The notes below the pieces were generated by a model, which did not search any database, was not told the DNA's origin, and worked only from the letters and a program-made list of their open reading frames with translations. From the NCBI GenBank assembly GCA_018971185.1, contig JAGXBH010000001.1, positions 94,173 to 158,172 of the forward strand: a stretch of DNA of 64,000 nucleotides, written 5' to 3'. Of this stretch, positions 55,133-63,031 are shown piece after piece. Each line of letters opens with the position of its first letter. Within the stretch, counting starts at the first letter, position 1. Source of the DNA: Acidobacteriota bacterium. GTDB lineage: Bacteria; Actinomycetota; Acidimicrobiia; Acidimicrobiales; RAAP-2. A program made the translations under genes and the position numbers.

Positions 55133-55946
55133 GCGTCGCACCACTAGTCCGTCACTGGGTTCGGTGTATGACCGAACGATCTTTGAGCAGCGTCGGGCAG
55201 TCGCTGGCTGGGTTGCCGGCATGGCGTTCTTCTCCCTGGTGATGCTCGCGATGTTCCCGACGATCCACGCCAACGCGTCGTTCGCCAAGTTGATCGAGGC
55301 CTATCCCGAAGCCCTCCGCAAGCTCTTCGATATCTCGAACTACACCACGGGTCCCGGTTACTTGCGCACCGAGGTGTTCTCCTTCATGGCGCCGCTGCTG
55401 ATCACGATCTACGCGATCCTTCAGGGTTCGGACCTGCTCGCGGGAGAGGAGGAGCGCCGCACCATCGATCTGCTGCTCGCCAATCCCGTGTCGCGTCGTC
55501 GCGTCGTGATGGAGAAGTGGCTCGCGCTGGCCACCGGGGTCGGCGCATTGAGTGTGGTGCTCGAGTTGTTGTTGGGCCTGATCGGTCCGCTGTTCCGGCT
55601 GCATCTCGGTTGGCGCCAACTCTCCGCGGAAGTGTTGGGTACGGCGCTCTTCGGGCTCTTCGGGGGAACGCTCGCCCTCGCGTGGGGTGCGTGGACCGGC
55701 GCGCGCGGCGCAGCGAGGGGCGTGGCCGCCGCGGTCACCGTGGCGATGTACCTCCTCAGCGCACTGGCCCAGTTGGTCTCCGCGCTCGGCTCCTTCGAAT
55801 GGGCGTCACTCTGGTATCACGCCCTCGGGGGTGACCCCCTCACGACCGGATTCCACTACTGGCACCTCGGGGTGGTCGCGATGGTGATCGGCGTGCTCCT
55901 CCTCGCGGCCACGTTGCTGTTCGATCGACGTGATCTCACGACGTGA
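55125..55946 (+). CDS. ABC-2 type permease
   Basis: A 273-residue membrane protein with six hydrophobic segments, the permease half of the exporter encoded with the preceding ATPase. The ATG at 55125 overlaps the ATPase stop. Between helices 1 and 2 lies an extracytoplasmic loop (about 45-85), and a characteristic cytoplasmic motif EEERRTIDLLLANPVSRRRVVMEKW precedes helix 3. The C-terminal codons lie in a 13-bp tandem repeat, so copy-number change there would alter the last residues. Confidence 0.88.
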   Translation: MARRRTTSPSLGSVYDRTIFEQRRAVAGWVAGMAFFSLVMLAMFPTIHANASFAKLIEAYPEALRKLFDISNYTTGPGYLRTEVFSFMAPLLITIYAILQGSDLLAGEEERRTIDLLLANPVSRRRVVMEKWLALATGVGALSVVLELLLGLIGPLFRLHLGWRQLSAEVLGTALFGLFGGTLALAWGAWTGARGAARGVAAAVTVAMYLLSALAQLVSALGSFEWASLWYHALGGDPLTTGFHYWHLGVVAMVIGVLLLAATLLFDRRDLTT

Positions 55947-55964
55947 TCTCACGACGTGATCTCG
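55926..55964 (+). repeat. Three tandem 13-bp repeats over the permease stop
   Basis: The unit CGACGTGATCTCA occurs at 55926, 55939 and 55952 (the last with G at its final base). The permease TGA is inside the second copy. A 13-bp unit is not a multiple of 3. Confidence 0.85.
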
Positions 55965-55991
55965 ACACGACGTTCCTTGACGGCGCCGATG

Positions 55992-56777
55992 TCAAGAACT
56001 CGCGAGCATCGCGGGACCTGGTCGGCCCAGGGCGTTGACGGAGTCCATGTTCCGTCGGGTGCACGCGCGCAGCCACGCCAACGTGGAGGGCGTGAGTCGT
56101 TCGCAGATCCAGTCCCAGTGCATCGACACCATGTCCCCGGGTACCAGGTCGCCGACGACTCCGTCGGCGTCACGCTCGTAGCGGACCTCCTCGAGGCGTT
56201 CGGGGGCCAGTGTCAGGCGTGAACCGTCGAAGTCGAGGGGGCGGCTCCACACCAGGGCGACGTCGGTGTCGACGGACTCGACGCGCCCCCACCTGATGCG
56301 ACACCTGTCCAGTACCTCGAGGGGTGGTCCGAGGACACCGGCGCGCAGCAGGCCCATCCAGGGATACACGGCGAAGACGTGGAAACTGTGCTGGACCACG
56401 GCGCCCGAGAAGGCCGAAGCAACCAGGGAGTCGACGTCACGCCCGGCGCGTCGCGAGAATCGGTCGTCCAAGGACGTGGCCACGCTGGTCATCGGTACCC
56501 GGCGGATGAGTTCGTTACCGTGCCAGTACGCGCGGACCACCCGAACGTCGAGTGGGTCGTCGATGCCGTTGGCCCTGGCGATCAGCTCCAGGTAGGGCCA
56601 CGCCCCGTCGAACTGTGTGGCCAAATGGGCGAGGTGATCGATGTCGGTGCCCTCCACCATCGCCTGTCGCAGGCCCTCGGAGTCACCGGGTCCGCAGAGG
56701 CCCAGTGAATTGGGTGCGAACGCGTAGTGTGCGAACACCAAGGGACCTCGGGGTCCACCGGTGCGGGGTTCGTTCAC
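55992..56777 (-). CDS. DUF6390-like hydrogenase-linked protein
   Basis: A 261-residue soluble protein, last in the hydrogenase operon. The N-terminus VFAHYAFAPNSLGLCGPGDS resembles DUF6390 proteins, which occur in actinobacterial hydrogenase loci. Other marks are FDGAWPYLELIA, VVRAYWHGNELI and HSFHVFAVYPWMGLLR. The middle reads VVQHSFHVFAVYPW, with His, Cys and aromatic residues that may bind a metal or cofactor. GTG 56777 overlaps the transporter stop (GTGA). Most of the larger open frame upstream belongs to shadows. Function unknown; an accessory role in assembly or regulation is inferred from location. Confidence 0.7.
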   Translation of the reverse strand: MNEPRTGGPRGPLVFAHYAFAPNSLGLCGPGDSEGLRQAMVEGTDIDHLAHLATQFDGAWPYLELIARANGIDDPLDVRVVRAYWHGNELIRRVPMTSVATSLDDRFSRRAGRDVDSLVASAFSGAVVQHSFHVFAVYPWMGLLRAGVLGPPLEVLDRCRIRWGRVESVDTDVALVWSRPLDFDGSRLTLAPERLEEVRYERDADGVVGDLVPGDMVSMHWDWICERLTPSTLAWLRACTRRNMDSVNALGRPGPAMLASS

Positions 56778-57775
56778 GACGGGTCCGCCACGCGACGACG
56801 TCGTCGATCCATCGCCGAGTTGGCGGCCAGGGTGAGCAGCGTGCCCGTGGCGATGAGGGTCAAGCCCACTCCCGACGGTGCGCGCGCGCCGCCGGCGACC
56901 TCCTGAAGGACCCAGGTGATGAGTGCGGCTCCCACGAGGACCGAGGTGACATCGAGGGCTCGGGTCCTCGCTAGCGCGGTCATCCACGTGGCGACGTAGA
57001 GCGCGAGGAGGGCTCCGGTCGCAGCGATCCACGTCAACTGACGTGCGTCGAGGGTCGTGAGCTGGTTCCAGTGGCCCGAGGCCCCCACGACGACGAGCAG
57101 GGTGAGCGTCCCGACGCCCATGCGCGTCGAGGCGACCATCGAGGGGGACGTGTCGCGCAGCAGCCAACGAGCGACGATGACCTCGATGGCCCATAGGGCG
57201 CTCGACGCCATCACGTCGATCTCGCCCGGTCGTGCGGCGAGGTGACCGACGCCGCCGGTCGCCGCCACCTCGCCGCCGACCAGGAGCGCCAGGGCGAGGA
57301 GGTTCCACCAGCGGATCCGCTCCTTCAGGATCAGGACGGCAAACAGCGCAACCTCGAGGACCAGGGTGTCACGCCAGAAGGCCGCCGCCGCGGGATCGCT
57401 GCGGGCGAGGCCGTCGAAGAAGAGCACGAAGGCGAGGCCCCCACCGACGACGCCCACGTAGGCGAGTGCGAGCCATCGCCGCACCGACGTCGCCGTGGCC
57501 ATCGACCTTGGCGAGGTGACCGCGCGAGGCCCGCGCACGCCGGCGCCGGCGCGCTCTCGCTGTCGTCGTGCCCGCGCCCCCCCGTACCAGGCGGCAATGA
57601 GGAGCGCCGCGGCCACCAGGTTCTTGGCGGTGGTGTAGACGAGCGGAGAGGGCACGTCCTTGACGCCGTAGCTGTTGACGAAGATCGACACACCGCTCAC
57701 CACGGCGGTGATCGCGGCGACGTAGATCCCCGGGACCGGGGACCTACGTGACGGGGACAAGTTCTTGGACATCAT
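56774..57775 (-). CDS. EamA/DMT-superfamily transporter
   Basis: A 333-residue integral membrane protein with ten hydrophobic segments in two EamA-type halves (about 15-165 and 180-320). The first has VSIFVNSYGVKDVPSPLVYT and FVLFFDGLARSDPAAAAFWR, the second MASSALWAIEVIVARWLLRD. DMT proteins carry metabolites, amines or sugars across the membrane. It is embedded in the hydrogenase operon: its ATG overlaps the hypC stop by 4 bases and its stop overlaps the next gene by 4. Such a transporter is not a usual hydrogenase gene. Substrate unknown. Confidence 0.8.
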   Translation of the reverse strand: MMSKNLSPSRRSPVPGIYVAAITAVVSGVSIFVNSYGVKDVPSPLVYTTAKNLVAAALLIAAWYGGARARRQRERAGAGVRGPRAVTSPRSMATATSVRRWLALAYVGVVGGGLAFVLFFDGLARSDPAAAAFWRDTLVLEVALFAVLILKERIRWWNLLALALLVGGEVAATGGVGHLAARPGEIDVMASSALWAIEVIVARWLLRDTSPSMVASTRMGVGTLTLLVVVGASGHWNQLTTLDARQLTWIAATGALLALYVATWMTALARTRALDVTSVLVGAALITWVLQEVAGGARAPSGVGLTLIATGTLLTLAANSAMDRRRRRVADPS

Positions 57776-58014
57776 TTCCTTTCGTCGGGGTGCGCGCGGG
57801 CGGCGGAAATCTCGTCGGAGACTCTTCGGGCGTCCTCACTTTCGACTCGTTCGATGGCGTAGCCGCTGTGCACGACGAGCCAATCGCCGACGCTCGGGGC
57901 GGCGTCGTCAAGGACGAGCAACGAGACCGGGTGTTCCCTACCGTCGAGGTCCACGACCGTGACGTTGTCGTCGTCAACAAGGGCGACGACGCGATGGAGA
58001 CGACTCACGCACAC
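57772..58014 (-). CDS. hypC: HypC-like hydrogenase assembly chaperone
   Basis: An 80-residue HypC/HybG-family protein that carries the Fe(CN)2CO unit to the large subunit. The start is GTG 58014 (VCVSRLHRVV), keeping the essential Cys at position 2; later GTG 58008 would lose it. The beta-barrel pattern VVALVDDDNVTVVDLDGREH and GDWLVVHSGYAIERV are typical. It overlaps the protease gene by 10 bases and the transporter by 4. hypA, B, D, E and F are not in this window. Confidence 0.88.
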   Translation of the reverse strand: MCVSRLHRVVALVDDDNVTVVDLDGREHPVSLLVLDDAAPSVGDWLVVHSGYAIERVESEDARRVSDEISAARAHPDERK

Positions 58015-58499
58015 GAGAGGACCTCGTTGATCAGCGTCTCGACGCGACGCACCGCTCGGGGCACGCTGTGGGCCACGGCGGGGCTCAGGCCCTCGCCGTA
58101 ACCGAAGGACTGGCCCTCGATACCGACGAGGACCACCCGTCGCGGTGCCTGACCGACGGCGTCGGCGAGACGCCAGACGTCCGAGAGTCCGAGTCCGTGG
58201 GTGCTCGTCGGACCGACGCCATGTTCGTCGCGCGACGGGCCCGTCGACGAGGGGCGGTCGCGAACCTCGATCACGTGCAGGGACCCGGGACTCGACCCAC
58301 TGCGTGTGGCGTCGATCAGTACGACGAGGTCGGCGAGGTCCCAGTGACCCAGGAGGTCCAAGGGGTCGCTGAAGGGTCCGATCAGTTCGACGTCCCCGAC
58401 GTCGGCCAGGTCGCGGGCGACGGCAACGGCGACCAGGGCACCCACGTGGTCGTCTCGTCGGTAGCGCGAACCGAATCCGCCGATGAGGATGCGCGCCAT
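58005..58499 (-). CDS. Hydrogenase maturation protease
   Basis: A 164-residue endopeptidase of the HycI/HyaD family that trims the C-terminus of the NiFe large subunit after nickel insertion. The start ATG 58499 overlaps the large subunit stop by one base (TGATG). Family marks are the N-terminal ARILIGGFGSRYRRDDHVG (usual GxGNxxxxDDGxG), VVLIDATRSGSSPG and a C-terminal histidine region (SPAVAHSVPRAV). Asn is replaced by Ser in the first motif, which lies at the metal site. Substrate is almost certainly the neighbouring large subunit. Confidence 0.87.
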   Translation of the reverse strand: MARILIGGFGSRYRRDDHVGALVAVAVARDLADVGDVELIGPFSDPLDLLGHWDLADLVVLIDATRSGSSPGSLHVIEVRDRPSSTGPSRDEHGVGPTSTHGLGLSDVWRLADAVGQAPRRVVLVGIEGQSFGYGEGLSPAVAHSVPRAVRRVETLINEVLSCA

Positions 58500-59800
58500 C
58501 AGCGCTGAATCTCCAGATCGAGGAAGTGGGCGGCACAGGAGATGCAGGGGTCGTGGTTGCGCACCGCCTGTTCGCATCGCCACTGCAGCTCCTCGTCGGA
58601 GAGATCGAGGCCGTGTTCGACGACGCGACGCAGATCGTCCTCGATGCTGGCCTGGTTCTGTGACGTGGGTGGGATGATGCGTGCTCGCACGATGGTGCCG
58701 TCCTCGTCGACCTCGTACTCGTGAAGTAGGAGGCCGCGTGGTGCCTCCGTCGCCCCCACTCCCACGCCGGCGCGCGCGCGCACCGCTGCCGTCGCGGGCT
58801 CGGGTGCGACGTAGTGACGAACGAGGCGTAGGGCCTCCTCACACGCGGCCACGAGTTCGACGGCGCGCACCACGACGCTGCGAAAGGGATTGCGGCACTC
58901 GTGCTCGAGGCCGGCGTCGCGAGCCGCGTCCGCGGCCCGCGGCGGCAGTTGACCGGCGTTGAGGGCGAAGCGGGCCAGGGGGCCGGTCAGGTAGTCCCCT
59001 CGACCGGCCAGGTGGGCGTGAAGGGCACTGGAGCGCTCCACGTGCTCCTCGACGATGAGACCGGCCAAGTGCGCAGCGTCCACGTCGAGTCCGCTCGTGG
59101 AACGCGCCGTGCCTGAGTCGATGGCGTACTCTCCGTCGTGATGCAGGGCGACGAAGTCGTAGTCGCCGTGTTCATCGGGGAAGTCGAAACCCGCGGTCCA
59201 GGCGACGGTGTCGAGGGCGAGGATCAACGCACGCCGCAGCGGCTCCTCCAGCGCCGCGATGGCGTGGGGGTCGGGGGCCTGGAAGAATCCTCCGACGCGG
59301 ACGTTGATGGGATGGATGGCGCGGCCACCGACCGTCTGCATGATGAGGTTCCCGGTGCGCTTGAGTTCGAGGCCGCGTTGGACCGCGCCGCGGTCGCGCT
59401 CGGCGAGTTCGACCGCGTCGGCGCAGTGCAGGAAGTCCGGGGCGTGCAGGAGGTACACGTGGAGGGCGTGGCTCTGGATCCACTCACCGCAGTAGAGCAG
59501 TCGCCGCAGATCAGTGACGGCGTCGCCGACGTGAACCTCGCAGAGGTCCTCCATGGCGGCGCAGGCGGTCAGCTGATAGGCCACCGGACAGATGCCGCAG
59601 ATGCGCGCGGTGATGTCGGGTGCTTCGCTGAAGTGACGGCCGACCAGCAGTGCCTCGAAGTAACGCGGAGGCTCGAAGATGTCGAGGGAGACGTCGCCCA
59701 CCTCGCCGTCACGGATGCTCACGTGTAGCGAGCCCTCGCCCTCGACCCGCGAGAGGCCCTCGACACTGATCGAGCGACGCGACGAACGGCGGTGGGTCAT
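58499..59800 (-). CDS. hydA: Group 3b-type [NiFe]-hydrogenase large (alpha) subunit
   Basis: A 433-residue catalytic subunit. The N-terminus [16 protein letters not shown] is the usual start of the family. The nickel ligands are Cys68 and Cys71 ([13 protein letters not shown]) and Cys419 and Cys422 ([17 protein letters not shown]). At the place of the common His after CxxCxxx there is Tyr75. A short C-terminal peptide follows His425, the likely protease site. Similarity in motifs and subunit set is to bidirectional NADP-coupled sulfhydrogenases. The ATG at 59800 overlaps the small subunit by 4 bases; the frame upstream is not real. Symbol is by analogy with Pyrococcus HydA. Confidence 0.92.
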   Translation of the reverse strand: MTHRRSSRRSISVEGLSRVEGEGSLHVSIRDGEVGDVSLDIFEPPRYFEALLVGRHFSEAPDITARICGICPVAYQLTACAAMEDLCEVHVGDAVTDLRRLLYCGEWIQSHALHVYLLHAPDFLHCADAVELAERDRGAVQRGLELKRTGNLIMQTVGGRAIHPINVRVGGFFQAPDPHAIAALEEPLRRALILALDTVAWTAGFDFPDEHGDYDFVALHHDGEYAIDSGTARSTSGLDVDAAHLAGLIVEEHVERSSALHAHLAGRGDYLTGPLARFALNAGQLPPRAADAARDAGLEHECRNPFRSVVVRAVELVAACEEALRLVRHYVAPEPATAAVRARAGVGVGATEAPRGLLLHEYEVDEDGTIVRARIIPPTSQNQASIEDDLRRVVEHGLDLSDEELQWRCEQAVRNHDPCISCAAHFLDLEIQR

Positions 59801-60600
59801 GTCGCCTCCGGGTTGGGGTCCGCGTGGCGCCGGTACTGGGCGAGGAACACCGGCGCGGCGGCGTTGAAGGTGTGCAGGAGACGCGAGAGTTCGAGATCGC
59901 TGGTCCCGACCCGGCGCAACTGCTCGGCCAACGCGTTGGTGTTGGCCGATTCGCTCGGGCCGAAGCATCCGAAGCATCCTCGTCCGATGCTCGGGCACAG
60001 GGCGCCGCAACCGGCGTGGGTGATGGGCCCCAGACACGAGACCCCGCGACCCACCAGCACGCACGCGATCCCGGCACGCTTGCACTCCTCGCAGACCGAA
60101 CTCGTGGCGATGAGAGGTCGGCGTCGCGCGAGGTGGGCGAGGAGGACCTCGAGGAGTTGGCCCTTGTCGATGGGGCATCCCCGCAGTTCGAAGTCGACCG
60201 TGACGTGCTCGGCGATCGGTGTCGACGTCGCGAGGTCGTCGATGTACTCGGGGTGGGCGTAGACGCTCCGGGTATAGCTACCGGCCGCCGCGAAGTTGCG
60301 CAGACCCTGGATCCCTCCGGCGCTGGCGCACGCGCCGAGGGTGATGAGGGTCTTGGATTGCGCCCGAACCTCGTGGATCCGCCGCACGTCGTCGGGAGTG
60401 CTGATCGAGCCCTCCACGAGGGAGATGTCGTAGGGGCCTTCGACCGTGGCGGTGCTCATCTCGGTGAAATGGGCGATGTCCACGGCCTCGCTGAGCGTCA
60501 GCAGATCGTCCTCGCAGTCCAAGAGACTCAGTTGACAACCGTCGCACGACGCGAACTTCCACACCGCGAGGGTGGGACGCGTGGCCGGGTGCCGGTTCAT
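59797..60600 (-). CDS. hydD: [NiFe]-hydrogenase small (delta) subunit
   Basis: A 267-residue electron-transfer subunit. It has the proximal-cluster motif [17 protein letters not shown] (Cys19, Cys22), [14 protein letters not shown] and [10 protein letters not shown], then ferredoxin-like [14 protein letters not shown] and [19 protein letters not shown], enough for three 4Fe-4S clusters. No twin-arginine signal is present, so the enzyme is cytoplasmic as for group 3. Overlaps both neighbours by 4 bases. Confidence 0.93.
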   Translation of the reverse strand: MNRHPATRPTLAVWKFASCDGCQLSLLDCEDDLLTLSEAVDIAHFTEMSTATVEGPYDISLVEGSISTPDDVRRIHEVRAQSKTLITLGACASAGGIQGLRNFAAAGSYTRSVYAHPEYIDDLATSTPIAEHVTVDFELRGCPIDKGQLLEVLLAHLARRRPLIATSSVCEECKRAGIACVLVGRGVSCLGPITHAGCGALCPSIGRGCFGCFGPSESANTNALAEQLRRVGTSDLELSRLLHTFNAAAPVFLAQYRRHADPNPEAT

Positions 60601-61469
60601 CGTTCGTGCTCGTTGATCAGGCTCCGCAGTGCGCTGTCGTAGACCAGGACCGGGCCGTCACGACACAGGAGGAACGGGCCGAGTTGACAGTGACCGCACC
60701 AGCCGGTACCGCACTGCATGTTGCGCTCCAGGGACAAGAGGATCCGTGATGGATCGACGCCCACCCCCACGAGGTTCTCGGCAGTGACGCGCATCATCAC
60801 CTCAGGTCCGCAGACCAGCGCCCGCGCGTTCGCGGGATCGAAGCCCGCGGCGTGGAGCAGATCCGTCACGAGGCCCACGTGTCCGCGCCATTGCGGCGCC
60901 CCCTGGTCGACGGTCACCTCGACGTGCGCTCCAGCGCGGTCCCACGTGGCGAGGTCGTCCACGAAGAGGATCTGTTGGGGGTCGCGTGCGCCGATGAAGA
61001 GGAAGACGTGGCCAGCGGCGTCGTCCAGTAGTGACACAAACTGGTTCAGCGCACCGCGCAGGGGCGCCAACCCGACGCCGCCGGCCACGATCACGACGTC
61101 GCCGTCGAGGTCGGTGGCACGATCCGGCACGCGCCAGTCACTCCCGAAGGGTCCGCGCACCCCCACGAGGTCGCCCACGTCCGCGTCGCAGAGGGCGTGC
61201 GAGACGGGGCCCACGTCGCGGATCGTGTGATGCAACAGGCCGTCATCGCGCGGTGCGTCGCTCACGGAGATGGCGACCTCACCCACCCCGGGCACGCTCA
61301 ACATGTTGAACTGACCGGGTCGAAAGGCGGTCGCGCGACGATCCGTCGCTTGGAGGAGCAACGTGACCACGTCGTGAGTCTCGCGTCGACGTGACGCGAC
61401 CCGATGGAGAAGCGGCACGCTCACTGAGGGCGCCGACGACGATGCTGTCGAGGAATCAGCGGACGTCAT
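60597..61469 (-). CDS. hydG: Hydrogenase gamma subunit, FAD/NAD(P) oxidoreductase
   Basis: A 290-residue ferredoxin-NADP reductase-type subunit. A flavin domain (about 15-110: [40 protein letters not shown]) precedes the NAD(P)-binding fold ([32 protein letters not shown]). The C-terminal 2Fe-2S site is [28 protein letters not shown]. It moves electrons between NAD(P)H and the iron-sulfur chain. The ATG overlaps the previous gene by 14 bases and the small subunit by 4. Confidence 0.93.
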   Translation of the reverse strand: MTSADSSTASSSAPSVSVPLLHRVASRRRETHDVVTLLLQATDRRATAFRPGQFNMLSVPGVGEVAISVSDAPRDDGLLHHTIRDVGPVSHALCDADVGDLVGVRGPFGSDWRVPDRATDLDGDVVIVAGGVGLAPLRGALNQFVSLLDDAAGHVFLFIGARDPQQILFVDDLATWDRAGAHVEVTVDQGAPQWRGHVGLVTDLLHAAGFDPANARALVCGPEVMMRVTAENLVGVGVDPSRILLSLERNMQCGTGWCGHCQLGPFLLCRDGPVLVYDSALRSLINEHER

Positions 61470-61854
61470 TCGTCGCTCCCTGGAGGACGGGCCCTTGTCG
61501 CTGGTCCTCGAGTTGGTGAGGCAACTGCGTCGTGACCCGCGACGCGATCACGACGCCGAAGGCGGCATCGGTCAGGGCCCTGGTCCGTAGGCCCGTTCCC
61601 TCGATAGCGAGGACCCCCACGTCGAAGTAGGGGATCGTCTCGGCCCGGTACTCCGCGCCGGTGAATCGACGCACGTCGGTGGCGACGCGACCGCGACGAA
61701 CGAGCAGCGCGGCACCGGCGACGTGTCCCTCGAGGCGGAGCATCTCACCCGGCGCGAAGGTGCGCCCGCGCGTCCGCGAGGTGATGGCCTCAAGGTCCTC
61801 GGCCCCTCGACCCGAGAGCAACGGATTTGAGTGCCGGAGACCTTGCATCGTCAT
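61456..61854 (-). CDS. Small cyclic-nucleotide-binding-like protein
   Basis: A 132-residue protein resembling the cNMP-binding (CRP-type) beta barrel: RTFAPGEMLRLEGHVAGAAL, LVRRGRVATDVRRF, and a later VLAIEGTGLRTRALTDAAFG. The phosphate-binding cassette is not convincing and there is no helix-turn-helix, so it cannot bind DNA alone. ATG 61854 overlaps the beta subunit stop as ATGA. It lies between the beta and gamma subunit genes, where a ligand-sensing or structural partner would fit. Function inferred from position only. Confidence 0.65.
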   Translation of the reverse strand: MTMQGLRHSNPLLSGRGAEDLEAITSRTRGRTFAPGEMLRLEGHVAGAALLVRRGRVATDVRRFTGAEYRAETIPYFDVGVLAIEGTGLRTRALTDAAFGVVIASRVTTQLPHQLEDQRQGPVLQGATNDVR

Positions 61855-63020
61855 GAGACGCCCGCGACCCTCGAATCGACGTCGCGCAACTCCTTGACGT
61901 GTAACGTGGCCAATTGCGCGGTGACGTCGATGCCGACCGGACACCACGTCACGCACCTTCCACAGCCCACGCAGCCCGAGGATCCGAACTGGTCCCACCA
62001 GGTGGAGAACTTGTGGGTGAGCCACTGGCGATACCGAGACGACATCGAGGTGCGAACGGCGCCGCCGTGGAGGTAGGAGTGGTCGATGTCGAAGCACGAG
62101 GACCACGTGCGCAGTCGCGTGACGTCACCAGCGAGGTCGTTGACGTCGTGGACGTCGGTGCAGAAGCACGTCGGGCAGACCATCGTGCAATTGGCGCAAC
62201 CCAGGCAGCGCTCGGCCACGTCGCTCCACATCGGATGTTCCACGTTGTGCTCGAGGAGGGTCGCCACGCCCTCGCGGTCGACGTGACGCGTGAGCCGCTG
62301 GTTCGCCCGCTCCAGGACCTCCGCGCGCGCGACGAGGTCCGTGTCGTGGGCGCGAGTGGAGGTGACTCGCGCCACCTCGCGGCGACCACGTTCGCTACCG
62401 ATGCGTACCAGGAATCGATGGGGACCGAACAACTCGGTGAGGGCCACGTCGAATCCGTCGTCGATGCCCGGACCCGTGCCCATCGAGGAGCAGAAACACG
62501 TCGCGGCGGGACGCGCGCATTCGACCACCGCGACGAACATGCCTCGACCGACGTCGTCGACGTGCGGATCGTGGTAGTCGCCGCCCACGAGGACCCGCTC
62601 GAGGATCGAGATGGCCGCGACCTCGCAGGGGCGCACTCCCAGTAGCGCCAGGTCGCGGGACCTCGCGTCGGGCTCGACGAACTTGAGGCGCCCACCACGG
62701 CCCTCGCTGCGCCACATCACTTGGCGTGCCGGTAGCAATTCGGTCTTGGGGCCGGTCGCTGCGACGGCGTGGCCGAAGTACTCATCGTCACCCTGGTCGC
62801 TCGCCCGGTATCGACCGGGGGACTGCTCGTCGCGCCAGCCGATGGGCAGGTCCCGCGCGCGGCGCAGTCGTCCGAGGACGATCGCGTCCGAGGTGGGCAC
62901 CGGCCCGCGCACCTCGAATCGGTCGTTGAGGGAGCGGATGAACTCGTCGAACTGATCCAGGTCCAACAGGCGCCAGTCCGCCTCGGCGACCTCACCCGGC
63001 ATCGTGGTGCGAGGAGCCAT
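61851..63020 (-). CDS. hydB: Hydrogenase beta subunit, 4Fe-4S protein
   Basis: A 389-residue iron-sulfur protein of the sulfhydrogenase beta family. The N-terminal two-thirds has the family blocks LALLGVRPCEVAAISILERV, FVAVVECARPAATCFCSSMG and THKFSTWWDQFGSSG. Two C-terminal ferredoxin motifs, CLGCANCTMVCPTCFC and CVGCGRCVTWCPVGID, hold 4Fe-4S clusters. Start ATG 63020 is favoured because upstream is the ppsA stop 11 bp away; ATG 63002 is also possible. It links the gamma flavoprotein with the catalytic pair, and may have sulfur reductase activity as in Pyrococcus. Confidence 0.9.
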   Translation of the reverse strand: MAPRTTMPGEVAEADWRLLDLDQFDEFIRSLNDRFEVRGPVPTSDAIVLGRLRRARDLPIGWRDEQSPGRYRASDQGDDEYFGHAVAATGPKTELLPARQVMWRSEGRGGRLKFVEPDARSRDLALLGVRPCEVAAISILERVLVGGDYHDPHVDDVGRGMFVAVVECARPAATCFCSSMGTGPGIDDGFDVALTELFGPHRFLVRIGSERGRREVARVTSTRAHDTDLVARAEVLERANQRLTRHVDREGVATLLEHNVEHPMWSDVAERCLGCANCTMVCPTCFCTDVHDVNDLAGDVTRLRTWSSCFDIDHSYLHGGAVRTSMSSRYRQWLTHKFSTWWDQFGSSGCVGCGRCVTWCPVGIDVTAQLATLHVKELRDVDSRVAGVS

Positions 63021-63031
63021 CGCGGCGTCGC

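Noticed and set aside
59801..60178. Upstream extension of the hydrogenase large subunit frame
   Set aside because: It overlaps the small subunit, which is certain, and is Arg/Pro-rich shadow sequence.
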